DNA of 64,000 nucleotides from Bradyrhizobium arachidis (GCF_015291705.1 NZ_CP030050.1:1612001-1676000); one strand, 5' to 3'. Positions 24,962 through 33,941 are shown, counted from the stretch's first letter. Notes: generated by a model not told the origin, from the letters alone. Translations and numbers: made by a program.

Positions 24962-26203
24962 ATGCGAAGCCGCTGGACCATTCTCGCTGCTCTGTTCGTC
25001 GCTCGTGCTGCCATCGCCTTTCAGTTTCAGAGCGTCGCCGCCGTCGCGCCACAGCTCAGCGAGAGTCTGAACGCGAGCCTGGCCGATATCGGCGTTCTGA
25101 TCGGACTCTATTTTGCGCCGGGCACCGCGCTTGCCCTGCCTGGCGGCGCGATCGGCCGCCGCTATGGCGACAAGGTGACGGTCCTTGCCGGACTCCTGAT
25201 GATGCTGGCCGGTGAGCTGCTGATGACCACGTCGTCGTCATGGAGCGTGCAGATCGCGGGCCGGCTGACGGCCGGCATCGGCGGTGTTCTCCTGAACGTT
25301 CTGATGACCAAGATGGTCGCGGACTGGTTTGCCGGCCGGGAAATCGCCACCGCGATGGCCATTTTCATCAACTCCTGGCCGGCTGGCATCGCGCTCTCCC
25401 TGATGCTTCTGCCAGCCATCGGGGCTGGACTCGGGCTCCATGCCGTCAATCTTGCCGTCGCAGGGCTGATCCTGATCGGGCTCGGCGTCATCGCCTTGGT
25501 CTATCACGCGCCTGATGCGACCGTCGCGGCAGACAACGAGCGCGGCAGCCTGACCGCCAACACGATCTGCGCCATGATTGCCGCAGGCTTGATCTGGTGC
25601 CTCTACAATATCGGCTTTGCGATGATCTTCAGTTTCGGCCCGTCGATGCTTGTCGAACAGGGCTGGTCCAGTGCCGCAGCGGGATCAACCATCAGCATCG
25701 TGCTCTGGCTCGCCGCCCTCTCGGTTCCGTTCGGCGGTTTCCTCGCCGATCGGACCAGGCGCGGCGAGGCTGTCCTCGTGACAGGCTGCATCGCCTTCGC
25801 CCTCCTGACGCTTCTTCTGTCGCGAAGCGGCATGGTACTTGCCATCATCGTGGCTCTTGGACTCCTCTGCGGCCTGCCGGCCGGGCCGATCATGAGCCTG
25901 CCGGCGCGCGTGCTCGACCAGAAGATGCGGCCGATCGGAATGGGACTATTCTACACGGTCTTCTACGCCGGCATGCTGGCCGGACCGGCAATCGGTGGCA
26001 AGCTTTCCACGTCGTTCGGCTCCGCGAGCGCCGCGCTCGACTTCGGCTCCGCCGCGCTCTTGGCTTGTCCCGTCGTTCTGTGGCTCTTCCGCCGTATCGT
26101 TGCCGGCCGGTATCGCTCGGCCGTTTCACTGATGCCCGATGAAGAGCGAGAAATGGAATGCCTTCTGAGCGTCAATGACCGGGTGCAGGCTCGCCAGGAA
26201 TGA
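24962..26203 (+). CDS. MFS transporter, CynX/NimT-like
   Basis: The 413-residue protein has about twelve membrane segments. The first loop carries GRRYGDKV (about residue 64), the MFS motif between segments 2 and 3, and the mirrored FLADRTRRGEAV (about 261) starts the second half. The general resemblance is to CynX-type anion permeases. It follows the FAD oxidoreductase by 24 bases, so it may import that enzyme's substrate or export its product. The C-terminal tail is charged and cytoplasmic. Confidence 0.88.
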   Translation: MRSRWTILAALFVARAAIAFQFQSVAAVAPQLSESLNASLADIGVLIGLYFAPGTALALPGGAIGRRYGDKVTVLAGLLMMLAGELLMTTSSSWSVQIAGRLTAGIGGVLLNVLMTKMVADWFAGREIATAMAIFINSWPAGIALSLMLLPAIGAGLGLHAVNLAVAGLILIGLGVIALVYHAPDATVAADNERGSLTANTICAMIAAGLIWCLYNIGFAMIFSFGPSMLVEQGWSSAAAGSTISIVLWLAALSVPFGGFLADRTRRGEAVLVTGCIAFALLTLLLSRSGMVLAIIVALGLLCGLPAGPIMSLPARVLDQKMRPIGMGLFYTVFYAGMLAGPAIGGKLSTSFGSASAALDFGSAALLACPVVLWLFRRIVAGRYRSAVSLMPDEEREMECLLSVNDRVQARQE

Positions 26204-26689
26204 CCTTGTACCGCCGGCAACTGGGTTTGTGGGCGCTGTGGTTTTAGCTGTTCGTCTTGCTCGATCACCAGGGACGAGGCAGCAGCAACGAGTTGATGAA
26301 CCTTGCAGCACGCGGAGAAATTCAGGATGATCACGTCATCTTCATGCCGCTGGGCGCGGACATCGCCTCTGGCTCCTGCCGCTCACGCATGGGGATCGCG
26401 CCACGCGAAGCAGGGGCGCCCGCACGGCCGCCGCAAGCCGTCAATCGATTGGCGGTTGCAGAACTTCCGTGGTTTACTTGCATGGCCGCCGCTCGCCAAG
26501 TGGCTGCGCCTTTGGCACGACGCTCCTACGTGTATCGAGGGTAGCACTTCCGCACACCGCTGCCGGGAAAGCCATCCGTTGGTCGCCGGCCGGACCGGTG
26601 CTTGCCGTCCTCACGCACTTCATCGACGTTGCTCTCGTCTTGAAGCGCGCGGCCGATGAGGACTGGCTGCGCCAGCAGTGTAGGGAATG
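26204..26689. other. Gap without supported gene, flanking an IS remnant
   Basis: Only short frames with low-complexity Arg/Ala products occur. This stretch probably contains scrambled sequence from insertion and deletion next to the IS66-type remnant. No terminal inverted repeat could be defined by eye. Confidence 0.4.
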
Positions 26690-27760
26690 GCGTTGGAAAC
26701 CCGCCCGTCCTCCAGGAAGAGAGTGAAGCTCGCCCATCGCTTCAGGATGTAGTTGAACGCCTTGGACAGGTCATGCCCACGGGACAGCTTGGCGAGCTGC
26801 TCCCGCATATAGACCTGCAGGTCCTCGACCAGAGGCCGGCTCAGCGTCTGCCGTACCTGGAGACGCTCCTCGGGACTCTTGCCGTTGATGGAGCGCTCGA
26901 TCTCGAACAGCGCATCGATCCGCCGCACGACCTCGACCGCGATGGGCGAGAGCGTGATCTCCTTCTTGCCGGGGGCCTTGCGACGCGCATTCTCTTCGAT
27001 ATCGGCCATGGCGAAGAATGGGCGCCGCGCATGGACCCAACACGCCGCTTCCCGGATCGGTCCAGGGTGACGTCCCGCCAGATAGAGCTGGTTGTACCCG
27101 TCATAGGCGTCGGCCTGCAGGATGCCGGCCCCACCAGATGCGCCTGGGGATGTTCGCCCCTACGGTCGCGGGAGTAGTAGAACATGGCCGCCGGAGGCCC
27201 GGCGCCGCCAAACGGCCGATCGTCCCGGACGTAGATCCAGCACCGTGCCGTGTCGGTCTTGCCCTTGGCCAGCACCGGCACCGTCGTATCATCAGCATGC
27301 AGGCGCTCGGCCGCCATGACATGGGCGCAGCAGGGGATCCAGCGACGCACTGACCGATCCCACGGCGTCCGCCATGGTCGACAGCGCGATCGGCACGCCT
27401 TCGAGGGCGTAGCGCTCAGCCTGGCGATTTAAAGGCTGATGTTGGCCGAACTTCTCGAACATGATCATGGCCAACAGGCTCGGGCCGGCCCATCCCCGTG
27501 CGACGGCATGGAACGGCGCCGGGGCCTGGCTGATCTTCTCGCAGTCGCGGCAGGAGAACTTCTCCCGCACTGTCTCGATCACCTTCCACTGGCGCGGGAC
27601 CACTTCCAGTGTCCTCGTCACGTCCTCGCCGAGCTTGCGCAGACGGTTGCCGCCGCAGCACTCGCAAGCCGTCGGCTGCTCGATCACCACCCGCTCGCGT
27701 GGGAGATGCTCAGGGAACGTCTGCCGTTCGCCGCGCTTGCGCGTATATCCGCGCGCGTGC
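26690..27760 (-). mobile_element. IS66-family transposase remnant, truncated and frameshifted
   Basis: Three leftward frames together give most of an IS66 transposase. First (27760 to about 27320): PEHLPRERVVIEQPTACECC, VPRQWKVIETVREKFSC, MIMFEKFGQHQPLNRQAERY. Second (about 27320-27140): AERLHADDTTVPVLAKGKTD, DDRPFGG. Third (about 27135-26690): GILQADAYDGYNQLYLAGRH, EENARRKAPGKKE, LFLEDGRV. Two frameshifts separate them. The N-terminal roughly 150 residues and the C-terminal end after the DDGR-type motif are missing. It is inactive. Confidence 0.85.
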
Positions 27761-27846
27761 ATGGATTTCCTGATCCCGCTCTTCGGACTGATCGGTCTCA
27801 CTGCGATCGCAGCGGCGCTGATCGCGGCGATCGAGCCGGGTATCGG

Positions 27847-28857
27847 CTAATTCTCCGCGAACCCCTTGAAGCTCGGATGCCGCAGCATCCCGTCGTCGGT
27901 GATGTCGCGATACTCCACGTCGGCGATCAGGGTAGGCTCGACCCAGGTGGCCTTCGGCTTGCGCACCTGCTTCGTCAGACGCTGCTTGGGCGTCGTGATG
28001 GCGTCGAGTTTCCGGCGCAGCGCGGCCGCCGAGGCGCGCGTGAAACCGGTGCCGACCTTGCCGATGTAACGCAGCTCGCGGCCCTCGCGCTTGCCGAGAT
28101 AGAGCGCCGAGATCCCGCCGACGCCGGGGATGAACCCGACGATGGGAAACTGCTCGCGGACGCTGGTCTTGATCTTCTGCCAGCTCTCTGATCGGTCGCC
28201 GCTGCGGTAGGGTGCGTCGGCGCGCTTGGAGACGATGCCTTCCCAGTTCAGTTTGACCGCGCCGGCGAACATCGCGACGCCGTCGTCCATATGCTCGGAG
28301 TAGAGTACCGGCGCGCGTAGGCCGCGGCGCTCGATCATCTCGCGCAGCAGCCGCTTGCGTTCGATCAGCGGCACCTTCCGGAGGTCGTAGCCGTCGAGGT
28401 GCAGGAGGTCGAAGGCGTAGAACAGCATCCGGTCGTGTCGCCCGGCGGCGAGGTCGGCCTGCAGGGCCCCGAAGTCCGTGCGGCTGTCGACGACGACCAC
28501 GATCTCGCCGTCGACGACGGCCTGGCCGATGCCGGCGCCCGCCCACGCGGCCGTGATCGGCACGAACCGCTTCGTCCAGTTCAAGCCCTTGCGGGTGAAG
28601 ATGCGCGTCCCGTCCGCGGAAACGTGGATTTGGCTGCGATACCCGTCGAACTTGATCTCATGTACCCATTCGGCGCCGCCGGGCGGCCTGAGCCGCAGCG
28701 TGGCGAGCTGCGGCGGGATGAAGCCGGGCATGGCGGCGGGCACCGCACCCTCGACGGTCCCCAAATCGGGACTTGAACTCGAACGCTTCCGCCTGCCAGC
28801 CATCGGAGTCCGGATATAGGGACTCGGCGCCGGCGAATCGAATCCTTTCTTGCGCAT
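27847..28857 (-). CDS. ligD: ATP-dependent DNA ligase, LigD-type ligase domain only
   Basis: The 336-residue protein has the nucleotidyltransferase motif I EIKFDGYR (about residue 68, adenylated Lys), VVDGEIVVV (motif III-like, about 113), LNWEGIVSKRADAPYRSGDR (motif IV, about 205), and an OB-fold C-terminal part with YIGKVGTGF. Bacterial NHEJ LigD proteins usually also carry polymerase and nuclease domains, which are absent here, and no Ku gene is visible in the window. The short-form ligase could act in double-strand break repair on the mobile element, or serve as a spare ligase. The start could also be MAGRRKRS at 28803. Confidence 0.88.
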   Translation of the reverse strand: MRKKGFDSPAPSPYIRTPMAGRRKRSSSSPDLGTVEGAVPAAMPGFIPPQLATLRLRPPGGAEWVHEIKFDGYRSQIHVSADGTRIFTRKGLNWTKRFVPITAAWAGAGIGQAVVDGEIVVVVDSRTDFGALQADLAAGRHDRMLFYAFDLLHLDGYDLRKVPLIERKRLLREMIERRGLRAPVLYSEHMDDGVAMFAGAVKLNWEGIVSKRADAPYRSGDRSESWQKIKTSVREQFPIVGFIPGVGGISALYLGKREGRELRYIGKVGTGFTRASAAALRRKLDAITTPKQRLTKQVRKPKATWVEPTLIADVEYRDITDDGMLRHPSFKGFAEN

Positions 28858-28950
28858 TTCGGCGACGGGAGGCTTCTTCTAACCTCGTTTTCTGCGGAAC
28901 CATATCAAAAATAAAAGTTACAATATTTCAATGCGTTACTGTTACATTGC

Positions 28951-28976
28951 AACGAAGCTGCAAAAAATTCTTCGTT
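28951..28976. promoter_or_regulatory. 7-12-7 inverted repeat, possible operator
   Basis: AACGAAG (28951-28957) and CTTCGTT (28970-28976) are exact reverse complements, in the AT-rich gap between the leftward ligD and the rightward gene at 29032. The XRE-type protein encoded two genes downstream is a candidate binder. The location fits a promoter for 29032-30778. Confidence 0.45.
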
Positions 28977-29031
28977 TTTGGCATTTTCCTGATAGGGTGC
29001 GCGCACCGATTCACCTTGGAGATCTGTCTGC

Positions 29032-29622
29032 ATGTCGCTGCCCGTCGAGAATGAAGTCCGCAAGACGCTTGATCCGTTCAACGGCCGCATCAGGGCCGTG
29101 CTGGACAAGGCCTTCAAGGACTTCATCAAGAAGGGCGCCGGCAACATGTACAAGCGCACCGACTCCGCCGACCAGTTCGACGGCGTCATCCGTGCCGCGA
29201 TCGCGGAGTTCACCAACGCGCCGGGCGTGATCATCTTCCCGACCGGATCGACGGCGCGCTTCCTGTTCGACGGCAAGGTGCTGGTGCGCTTCAAGAAGGC
29301 GAGCCGCAAGGGCCGGGGCTCCAACATCCCGACCGGTGCCAACGACAACTTCCTGGATCCGGCGATCCCGTTCGCGGACGCGCCGCAGGCTATGAAGGTC
29401 GAGATCTGCTGGAAGGTGAACGAGCTCGGCACCGGCTACGACTCGGTGCACGTGACGGCTCGCAACGGCGACGGCAAGCTCTGGAGCTACGAAATGCCGG
29501 GCGGCAATCAGGGCATCATCGAGTTTCCGCAGAAGACCGCGGCGCCGCAACCCCGCCGTCGCAGCGTGGCGAAGCTCAAGGATTCGGCCAAGAACAAGAA
29601 GAAGGGCGGCGAGGCGTCCTGA
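29032..29622 (+). CDS. Hypothetical protein paired with an XRE/ImmA-IrrE gene
   Basis: The 196-residue protein starts MSLPVENEVRKTLDPFNGRI. It has a helical N-terminal part (RAVLDKAFKDFIKKGAGNMY), a beta-rich middle (VIIFPTGSTARFLFDGKVLV, then VEICWKVNELGTGYDSVHVT) and a Lys-rich tail KDSAKNKKKGGEAS. No transmembrane segment and no known family. It lies 64 bases upstream of an XRE-ImmA/IrrE gene, same strand, probably the same transcript. A toxin, substrate or partner role for the protease is inference. Confidence 0.7.
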   Translation: MSLPVENEVRKTLDPFNGRIRAVLDKAFKDFIKKGAGNMYKRTDSADQFDGVIRAAIAEFTNAPGVIIFPTGSTARFLFDGKVLVRFKKASRKGRGSNIPTGANDNFLDPAIPFADAPQAMKVEICWKVNELGTGYDSVHVTARNGDGKLWSYEMPGGNQGIIEFPQKTAAPQPRRRSVAKLKDSAKNKKKGGEAS

Positions 29623-29686
29623 CCGCTTGCCGGCGGTTAACCGGACGTAAATTCGAATCGTCGCCTCTACGTGGTGAGGAACTATC

Positions 29687-30778
29687 ATGTCGAAGTCAGG
29701 GGTCATGCTGCGCCTAGCGCGGCAGCTAAGAGGATTCCCGCAGAACGAGGCGGCGGAGTGCCTCCGCGTGCCCAATTCAGAATTGTCGCGCATCGAGAAC
29801 GGGCTGAAGGAGCCGTCGGAGCAATTGCTCTCGGCTGCGGCCGAGACGTTCTCGGTGCCCGTCGAATTCTTCGCGCAGACCGACGCCATCTACGGCGCGC
29901 CGGTCAGCGTGCACGCGCCGATGTGGCGCAAGAAGTCCGACGTGTCGGCGACCGAGCTGCACCGCATCGTCGCCGAGCTGAACATCCGCGTCATGCACCT
30001 GCGCAAGCTGCTCGAAGCCACCGACCTGGAGCCGGTGAACAAGCTGCCCCGCTTCGACGCCGACGAGTACGACAACGATCCCGAGAAGATCGCCGTCCTG
30101 GTCCGCCGGTTCTGGCAGGTCCCCGACGGCCCGATCCAGGACGTGACGGCGCTGGTCGAGGACGCCGGAATCCTGGTCACGCACTCCGATCTGGGCGGCT
30201 CGTCGGTCTCCGGCGTTCGCTTCTCCGTGCCCGGCATGCCGCACGTGATCGTGCTGAACCGCCAGCAGTCAGCCGACCGCATGCGCTTCACCCTGTGCCA
30301 CGAACTCGGCCACGTGATCATGCACACCTTCCCGACGCCGGACATGGAGGCGGAGGCGGACAAGTTCGCGTCGTGCTTCCTGCTGCCGACCGAGGACATC
30401 AAACCGGCCTTCGTCGGCCGCCGCGTCGACCTGCGCCTGCTCGCCTCGCTGAAGCCCGAGTGGAAGGTCTCGATGGCCTCGCTCGTCTTCGCGGCCCAGC
30501 GCGCCGGCGCCCTCAACACCACCCAGGCGCAGTACATCTGGAAGCAGTTCAACATCCACAAGATCCGGCTGCGCGAGCCGCCCGAGCTCGACTTCGCGCC
30601 GGAGGAGCCCCGTACGGTGAGCGACCTGTTTTCGCTGCACATCAACGACATGGGTTACTCGCTCGCGGACCTGTCGAAGATGCTGATCATGAACGAGACC
30701 GAGGTCGCCAAGACCTACTCGATCAATCTGCCGGGGCAGGACAAGGCGAGGGGCGCGCACCTGCGCATCATCCAGTGA
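29687..30778 (+). CDS. XRE-HTH/ImmA-IrrE domain metallopeptidase
   Basis: The 363-residue protein has an N-terminal HTH (residues 5-60: LARQLRGFPQNEAAECLRVP, NSELSRIENGLKEPS, a standard XRE fold). The second domain has the zinc site LCHELGHVIMH (about residue 206) and DMEAEADKFASCFLLP (about 222, ligand Glu). GAGGA at 29676-29680 serves the ATG. This fused form resembles the repressor-cleaving ImmA family except that the DNA-binding domain is in the same chain. It probably regulates its own operon through the inverted repeat at 28951-28976. Confidence 0.9.
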   Translation: MSKSGVMLRLARQLRGFPQNEAAECLRVPNSELSRIENGLKEPSEQLLSAAAETFSVPVEFFAQTDAIYGAPVSVHAPMWRKKSDVSATELHRIVAELNIRVMHLRKLLEATDLEPVNKLPRFDADEYDNDPEKIAVLVRRFWQVPDGPIQDVTALVEDAGILVTHSDLGGSSVSGVRFSVPGMPHVIVLNRQQSADRMRFTLCHELGHVIMHTFPTPDMEAEADKFASCFLLPTEDIKPAFVGRRVDLRLLASLKPEWKVSMASLVFAAQRAGALNTTQAQYIWKQFNIHKIRLREPPELDFAPEEPRTVSDLFSLHINDMGYSLADLSKMLIMNETEVAKTYSINLPGQDKARGAHLRIIQ

Positions 30779-30810
30779 CTTGAGCGTGGATTTCCGGGAC
30801 CGACCCGTCC

Positions 30811-31455
30811 ATGATGGCGCCACCTGCGCGGGAGCGGCCATTGAGCGACAATCAGACGACATTCGCGGTGCTGTTCGGGATTATGATGGTGTTCGCGACG
30901 GTGTCGCTCGTGCGAGGCTGGCGGGCGTCGGCCAGGCTGGCCGGCATGCGCGAAGCGGTGACGGACCTGTCCAGGACCTGCAGCCACCACTACGAGGAGA
31001 AGGGCGAGGACCTGCCACAGAAGGTGATTGAAGCGCTAGATTACATGAAGCGCGCCCTCGCCCAAAAGGACGTCCATACGCGCTGCAGGCTGTACCTGAC
31101 CGGTGCGGCGATGCTCGGCGACGCGATGGGGCTGGCGGCGTGGCACAAGGGCTTCGAAGCCGGTCAGGAACTTATGGACGCGCGCGACGGCGAGACACGG
31201 ATCGATCTCAAGAGGCAGGAGATCCTGGATATTGCCTACATGGCGCATCTCGGGTTCGAGCAGATGATCTCCGATCCGGAAGGCTTCAAAGATGAGGATG
31301 ACGCCGAGCGCGCCTCGTCGGCGATCAGGAAGATCGAACGCCACAAGCCGGCGGACACCGTCGACGAGAGCGATCCGTACGCCATGGCCTTCAACAGGTC
31401 GACGATGATCTGGCAGCGCTGGCCGAACGAGCAGGGGGCCAATCCGCGGCCGTGA
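30811..31455 (+). CDS. Membrane-anchored hypothetical protein
   Basis: The 214-residue frame starts with an ATG at 30811, but a TTG at 30841 (LSDNQTTFAV) has a better ribosome-binding site (GGAG at 30831) and may be the real start. A single N-terminal membrane segment follows (FAVLFGIMMVFATVSLV), then a soluble helical domain of about 170 residues (SRTCSHHYEEKG, then GLAAWHKGFEAGQELM). No family recognised. It follows the XRE-protease gene by 32 bases. Confidence 0.6.
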   Translation: MMAPPARERPLSDNQTTFAVLFGIMMVFATVSLVRGWRASARLAGMREAVTDLSRTCSHHYEEKGEDLPQKVIEALDYMKRALAQKDVHTRCRLYLTGAAMLGDAMGLAAWHKGFEAGQELMDARDGETRIDLKRQEILDIAYMAHLGFEQMISDPEGFKDEDDAERASSAIRKIERHKPADTVDESDPYAMAFNRSTMIWQRWPNEQGANPRP

Positions 31456-31538
31456 TGGTCACGAAGGAGCGTACGAGTATACGGCGTCACGCAGCAAGTG
31501 AAGACGTGGCAGTTCTCGATCGCCCCGAAGCGCTGATC
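31456..31538. other. Start of a 410-base regulatory gap
   Basis: No gene is seen from 31456 to 31866; the gap instead carries the palindromes and repeats annotated separately between 31539 and 31822. Confidence 0.5.
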
Positions 31539-31596
31539 GCCTAATATACTAGGCGTTTTCGGCGAAGAGGTCAGGTTCGCCTAATATATTGGGCGA
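31539..31596. repeat. Tandem palindromes CGCCTA-N6-TAGGCG, 40 bases apart
   Basis: CGCCTAATATACTAGGCG at 31539-31556 is a perfect palindrome in its 6-base arms. A second near-copy at 31579-31596 (CGCCTAATATATTGGGCG) is embedded in a longer 24-base dyad starting GTTCGCC and ending GGCGAAC. Centres are 40 bases apart, close to four helical turns. This looks like a paired operator. Confidence 0.65.
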
Positions 31597-31660
31597 ACTG
31601 GCGCCAGCTTGTGTCATCAACAGCCTGTGTGTTTCGAGGAGAAAGACGACGCGGATTGCA

Positions 31661-31711
31661 CGCTATAGCAGTCAATTTCGCGGTTCGTTCTCCATTTTGA
31701 CCGCTATAGCA
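31661..31711 (+). repeat. Two direct copies of CGCTATAGCAG, 41 bases apart
   Basis: CGCTATAGCAG-TCAATTT starts at 31661 and CGCTATAGCAG-GCAAATT at 31702. The core GCTATAGC is itself an 8-base palindrome. The 41-base repeat distance is close to the 40 bases of the neighbouring palindrome pair, which suggests a second array on the same DNA-face logic. Confidence 0.6.
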
Positions 31712-31803
31712 GGCAAATTAACCATGGATGGGAAGCTAAGGATTCTTCGCGCGCTTGATTCCTGAGTTCTGTCAACAAATGATCTGTTGCATTCTCCCGA
31801 TCA

Positions 31804-31822
31804 GGTAGACATATTGTCTACC
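31804..31822. promoter_or_regulatory. Perfect 8-3-8 palindrome GGTAGACA-TAT-TGTCTACC
   Basis: The two arms at 31804-31811 and 31815-31822 are exact reverse complements with a 3-base centre. It lies 45 bases before the ATG at 31867, a natural place for a repressor site over the promoter or early transcript. Confidence 0.65.
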
Positions 31823-31866
31823 AAGGACGGCGCGATGATCGCGGCGTCGAGAGGATGAGGACACAG

Positions 31867-32082
31867 ATGAGCCAGCAGCTTATGGCCCGCATCAAGCGGT
31901 CGAGCAAATACGCCTATCAGTCGCCGCCGAAGGAGATCGACGGCGGCTGGTTCGAGATCCACGTCTACCCTGACATGGGCGGGCACAGCATCGACGGCAA
32001 TCATAACCGCTACCGGTTCTGCGACGTGAAGCTCGGGCTCCGGCTCGAAAACGGCCAGATCATCGAACTGCCGACGCGGTAA
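31867..32082 (+). CDS. Hypothetical small protein
   Basis: I choose the ATG at 31867 (MSQQLMARIKRSSKYAYQSP), preceded by GAGGACAC; an in-frame ATG at 31855 has the GAGAGG directly against it. The 71-residue protein has a beta-rich second half (GGWFEIHVYPDMGGHSI, YRFCDVKLGLRLENGQI). No family recognised. It is the first gene after the palindrome array. Confidence 0.55.
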   Translation: MSQQLMARIKRSSKYAYQSPPKEIDGGWFEIHVYPDMGGHSIDGNHNRYRFCDVKLGLRLENGQIIELPTR

Positions 32083-32181
32083 ATCACGCCGACATCGACC
32101 TCACGCCCGGCGGCCAGCGATGGCCTTCCGGGCTCGGGGCGTTAGAAGGCGCCGCCATCGTGGCGCCGAGAGGAGGCAAGA

Positions 32182-32421
32182 ATGTCGAACCGCAATCCCA
32201 CGCAGGCGCGCGCCGGCCATCGGGCCCGTTTCTCCGTGAGCTCGCCCGTCCGTACGGGCTTCCTGAAGCATACCGTGACGCTGAGCGACCGCGTCGACGG
32301 CTACTACGACGGCATGAAGTTCACCGCGATCACCGGCAGCCGCGCGCTGCGGGCGGCCTGGGCCCACGCAGGTCGCATCGTCGGCCGCGAGGCCGATCAC
32401 GGCTTCGACTATTCGGCTTGA
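32182..32421 (+). CDS. Hypothetical small protein
   Basis: The 79-residue protein starts at 32182 with a clear GGAGG upstream (near 32170). It has a beta-rich middle (HTVTLSDRVDGYYDGMKFTA) and a helical segment ALRAAWAHAGRIVG. No family recognised; part of the rightward small-gene string. Confidence 0.55.
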   Translation: MSNRNPTQARAGHRARFSVSSPVRTGFLKHTVTLSDRVDGYYDGMKFTAITGSRALRAAWAHAGRIVGREADHGFDYSA

Positions 32422-32434
32422 TCGAGGAACGACA

Positions 32435-33424
32435 ATGGACCTGTCCGCCATCAAGCCGCACATCCACGCCCGCCGCGCCGACGCGCTGGAGGCCGCCGTC
32501 TGCGCGATCGAGGCCGGCGTCGCCGAGGGCGTCGTCCGCAACCGCGACCTCGTCCAGGCCAAGGAGATCATCAACTGGTCGATCGAGGAGGCCACCAAGG
32601 CCTTCCTGAAGGAGGACGTCGACGACGGATCCGACGCCGGTGCCGACCGCAGCATGTGGGGCCGCGCCTACGACGCCAATGCCCTGATCGCCTCGTTCGA
32701 TGCGCACAACCTTCCGGCGTTCCTGCGTCGCGCGCGCCAGCACGGCGGCCTGACCGAGTACGCCGACTTCATGGAGAGCGCGCTGCTGCCGCTGCACGCG
32801 CTGCTGAAGGCCGCAAAGCCGCTGGTCAAGAAGAAGGGTGAGGCCGGTCACCCGCCGGAGCCAAAGACGCCGGAGCAGATCGCCCGCGAGGCGGCGGCCA
32901 TGACGTGTCAGTGCTGCGGCCGTCAGATCCTGGCGAACACCGGCGTCATCGCCCTCCACGGCTACCGCCGCCCCGGAGACGGCTGGCAGACCGCGAGCTG
33001 CGACGGCGCCAAGTTCCTACCGTTCGAGGTCTCCCGCGACCGGCTCGGCTACTCGATCAGGTGGTTGCAAGACTGGGAGGCTCGCGCCGTCGGGTCCCGC
33101 AACGCCGTCGAGGCCGAGACGAAGCCGATCCTGGTCCGCTACAACGACCCCAAGGCGGATCGCTGGTATGGAGACCGGCCCAAGATCTCGGTCGACATCA
33201 CCCGCGCCAACTTCGACGCCATGAAGGCCGAGCACGGTCTCGACGGACTCTGCGACTTCGATCGGCTGAAGGCCGACGACCTCGAGCGCCGCGACCGCGA
33301 GATCCATGATGTCCGCGCCGAGATCAAGGCGCAGCAGGCCCGCTACGATGTCTGGGAGCAGACCCACCGTTGGGACGCCGAGGCCAAGGAATGGGCGCCG
33401 ATTATCGCCACGGTTGCGGCGTGA
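32435..33424 (+). CDS. Hypothetical protein with a CxxC zinc-binding motif
   Basis: The 329-residue protein has a helical N-terminal half (residues 1-150). A CQCCGRQI motif at about 157 with a later Cys (TASCDGAKFLPF, about 188) suggests a zinc site. The C-terminus is a charged coiled coil (LERRDREIHDVRAEIKAQQA). It is typical of element-borne proteins of unknown function. Its stop overlaps the next start as TGATG (33422-33426). Confidence 0.6.
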   Translation: MDLSAIKPHIHARRADALEAAVCAIEAGVAEGVVRNRDLVQAKEIINWSIEEATKAFLKEDVDDGSDAGADRSMWGRAYDANALIASFDAHNLPAFLRRARQHGGLTEYADFMESALLPLHALLKAAKPLVKKKGEAGHPPEPKTPEQIAREAAAMTCQCCGRQILANTGVIALHGYRRPGDGWQTASCDGAKFLPFEVSRDRLGYSIRWLQDWEARAVGSRNAVEAETKPILVRYNDPKADRWYGDRPKISVDITRANFDAMKAEHGLDGLCDFDRLKADDLERRDREIHDVRAEIKAQQARYDVWEQTHRWDAEAKEWAPIIATVAA

Positions 33425-33684
33425 TGGCGAAGCTCTCGCCGCGCGCCGCCCGCATCAAGATGGCCGCCGAGACGGCGTTCGGCCCGCGCGGCCTGACGCA
33501 GCTCGCCGCGGCGGCCGGCGTCTCGAAGCAGATGATGTCGTTCATCGTCACCGGCGCCAAGCCCGTCACCGATGACGTCTATCGCCGCGTCGCCGAGGCG
33601 CTGCTGACGGAAGCCGGCCGCATGACGAAGGCTGCCGAGAAGATCGAAACCCTGGCGGGCAAGATGTTCGCCGAACTGGAGTAG
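33424..33684 (+). CDS. Small helix-turn-helix protein
   Basis: The 86-residue protein (ATG at 33424) contains GLTQLAAAAGVSKQMMSFIVTG, an HTH (residues 22-45) with a Cro/C1-like spacing, then a helical tail. A longer frame from 33370 lies inside the previous gene in another frame. It may regulate the element; the palindromes at 31539-31822 are candidate targets. Confidence 0.65.
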   Translation: MAKLSPRAARIKMAAETAFGPRGLTQLAAAAGVSKQMMSFIVTGAKPVTDDVYRRVAEALLTEAGRMTKAAEKIETLAGKMFAELE

Positions 33685-33689
33685 CGAAG

Positions 33690-33941
33690 ATGACTAAGGA
33701 CCAAGCTCGTCGCCGGCTGAGGGCGGCGCAGACCACGACCCAGACCATCGACGAGGGTGAGCTCTGGCCGGCACTGGAGCGACTCCAGCGCGCCGGCGCC
33801 GAGAACAATGGAGCCGGCGTCTACGCTTCGCGCAGCGAGATGCTGTCCGCGCTGGCTGTCGCCGCCCTCGCGATCCGGGAGGCGAGCGAAAAGCTGCGCG
33901 CCGTCGACTGGCCTACCGACGCCGATTGGGACGTGATGTGA
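33690..33941 (+). CDS. Hypothetical small helical protein
   Basis: The 83-residue protein starts 5 bases after the HTH gene stop; GAGTAGCGAAG precedes it. It is mostly helical (ALERLQRAGAENN, SEMLSALAVAALAIREASEK). No family recognised. Confidence 0.55.
   Translation: MTKDQARRRLRAAQTTTQTIDEGELWPALERLQRAGAENNGAGVYASRSEMLSALAVAALAIREASEKLRAVDWPTDADWDVM

Noticed and set aside
30269..30862. Leftward frame antisense to the XRE-protease gene
   Set aside because: It is a shadow of a gene with intact HTH and HELGH motifs on the other strand.
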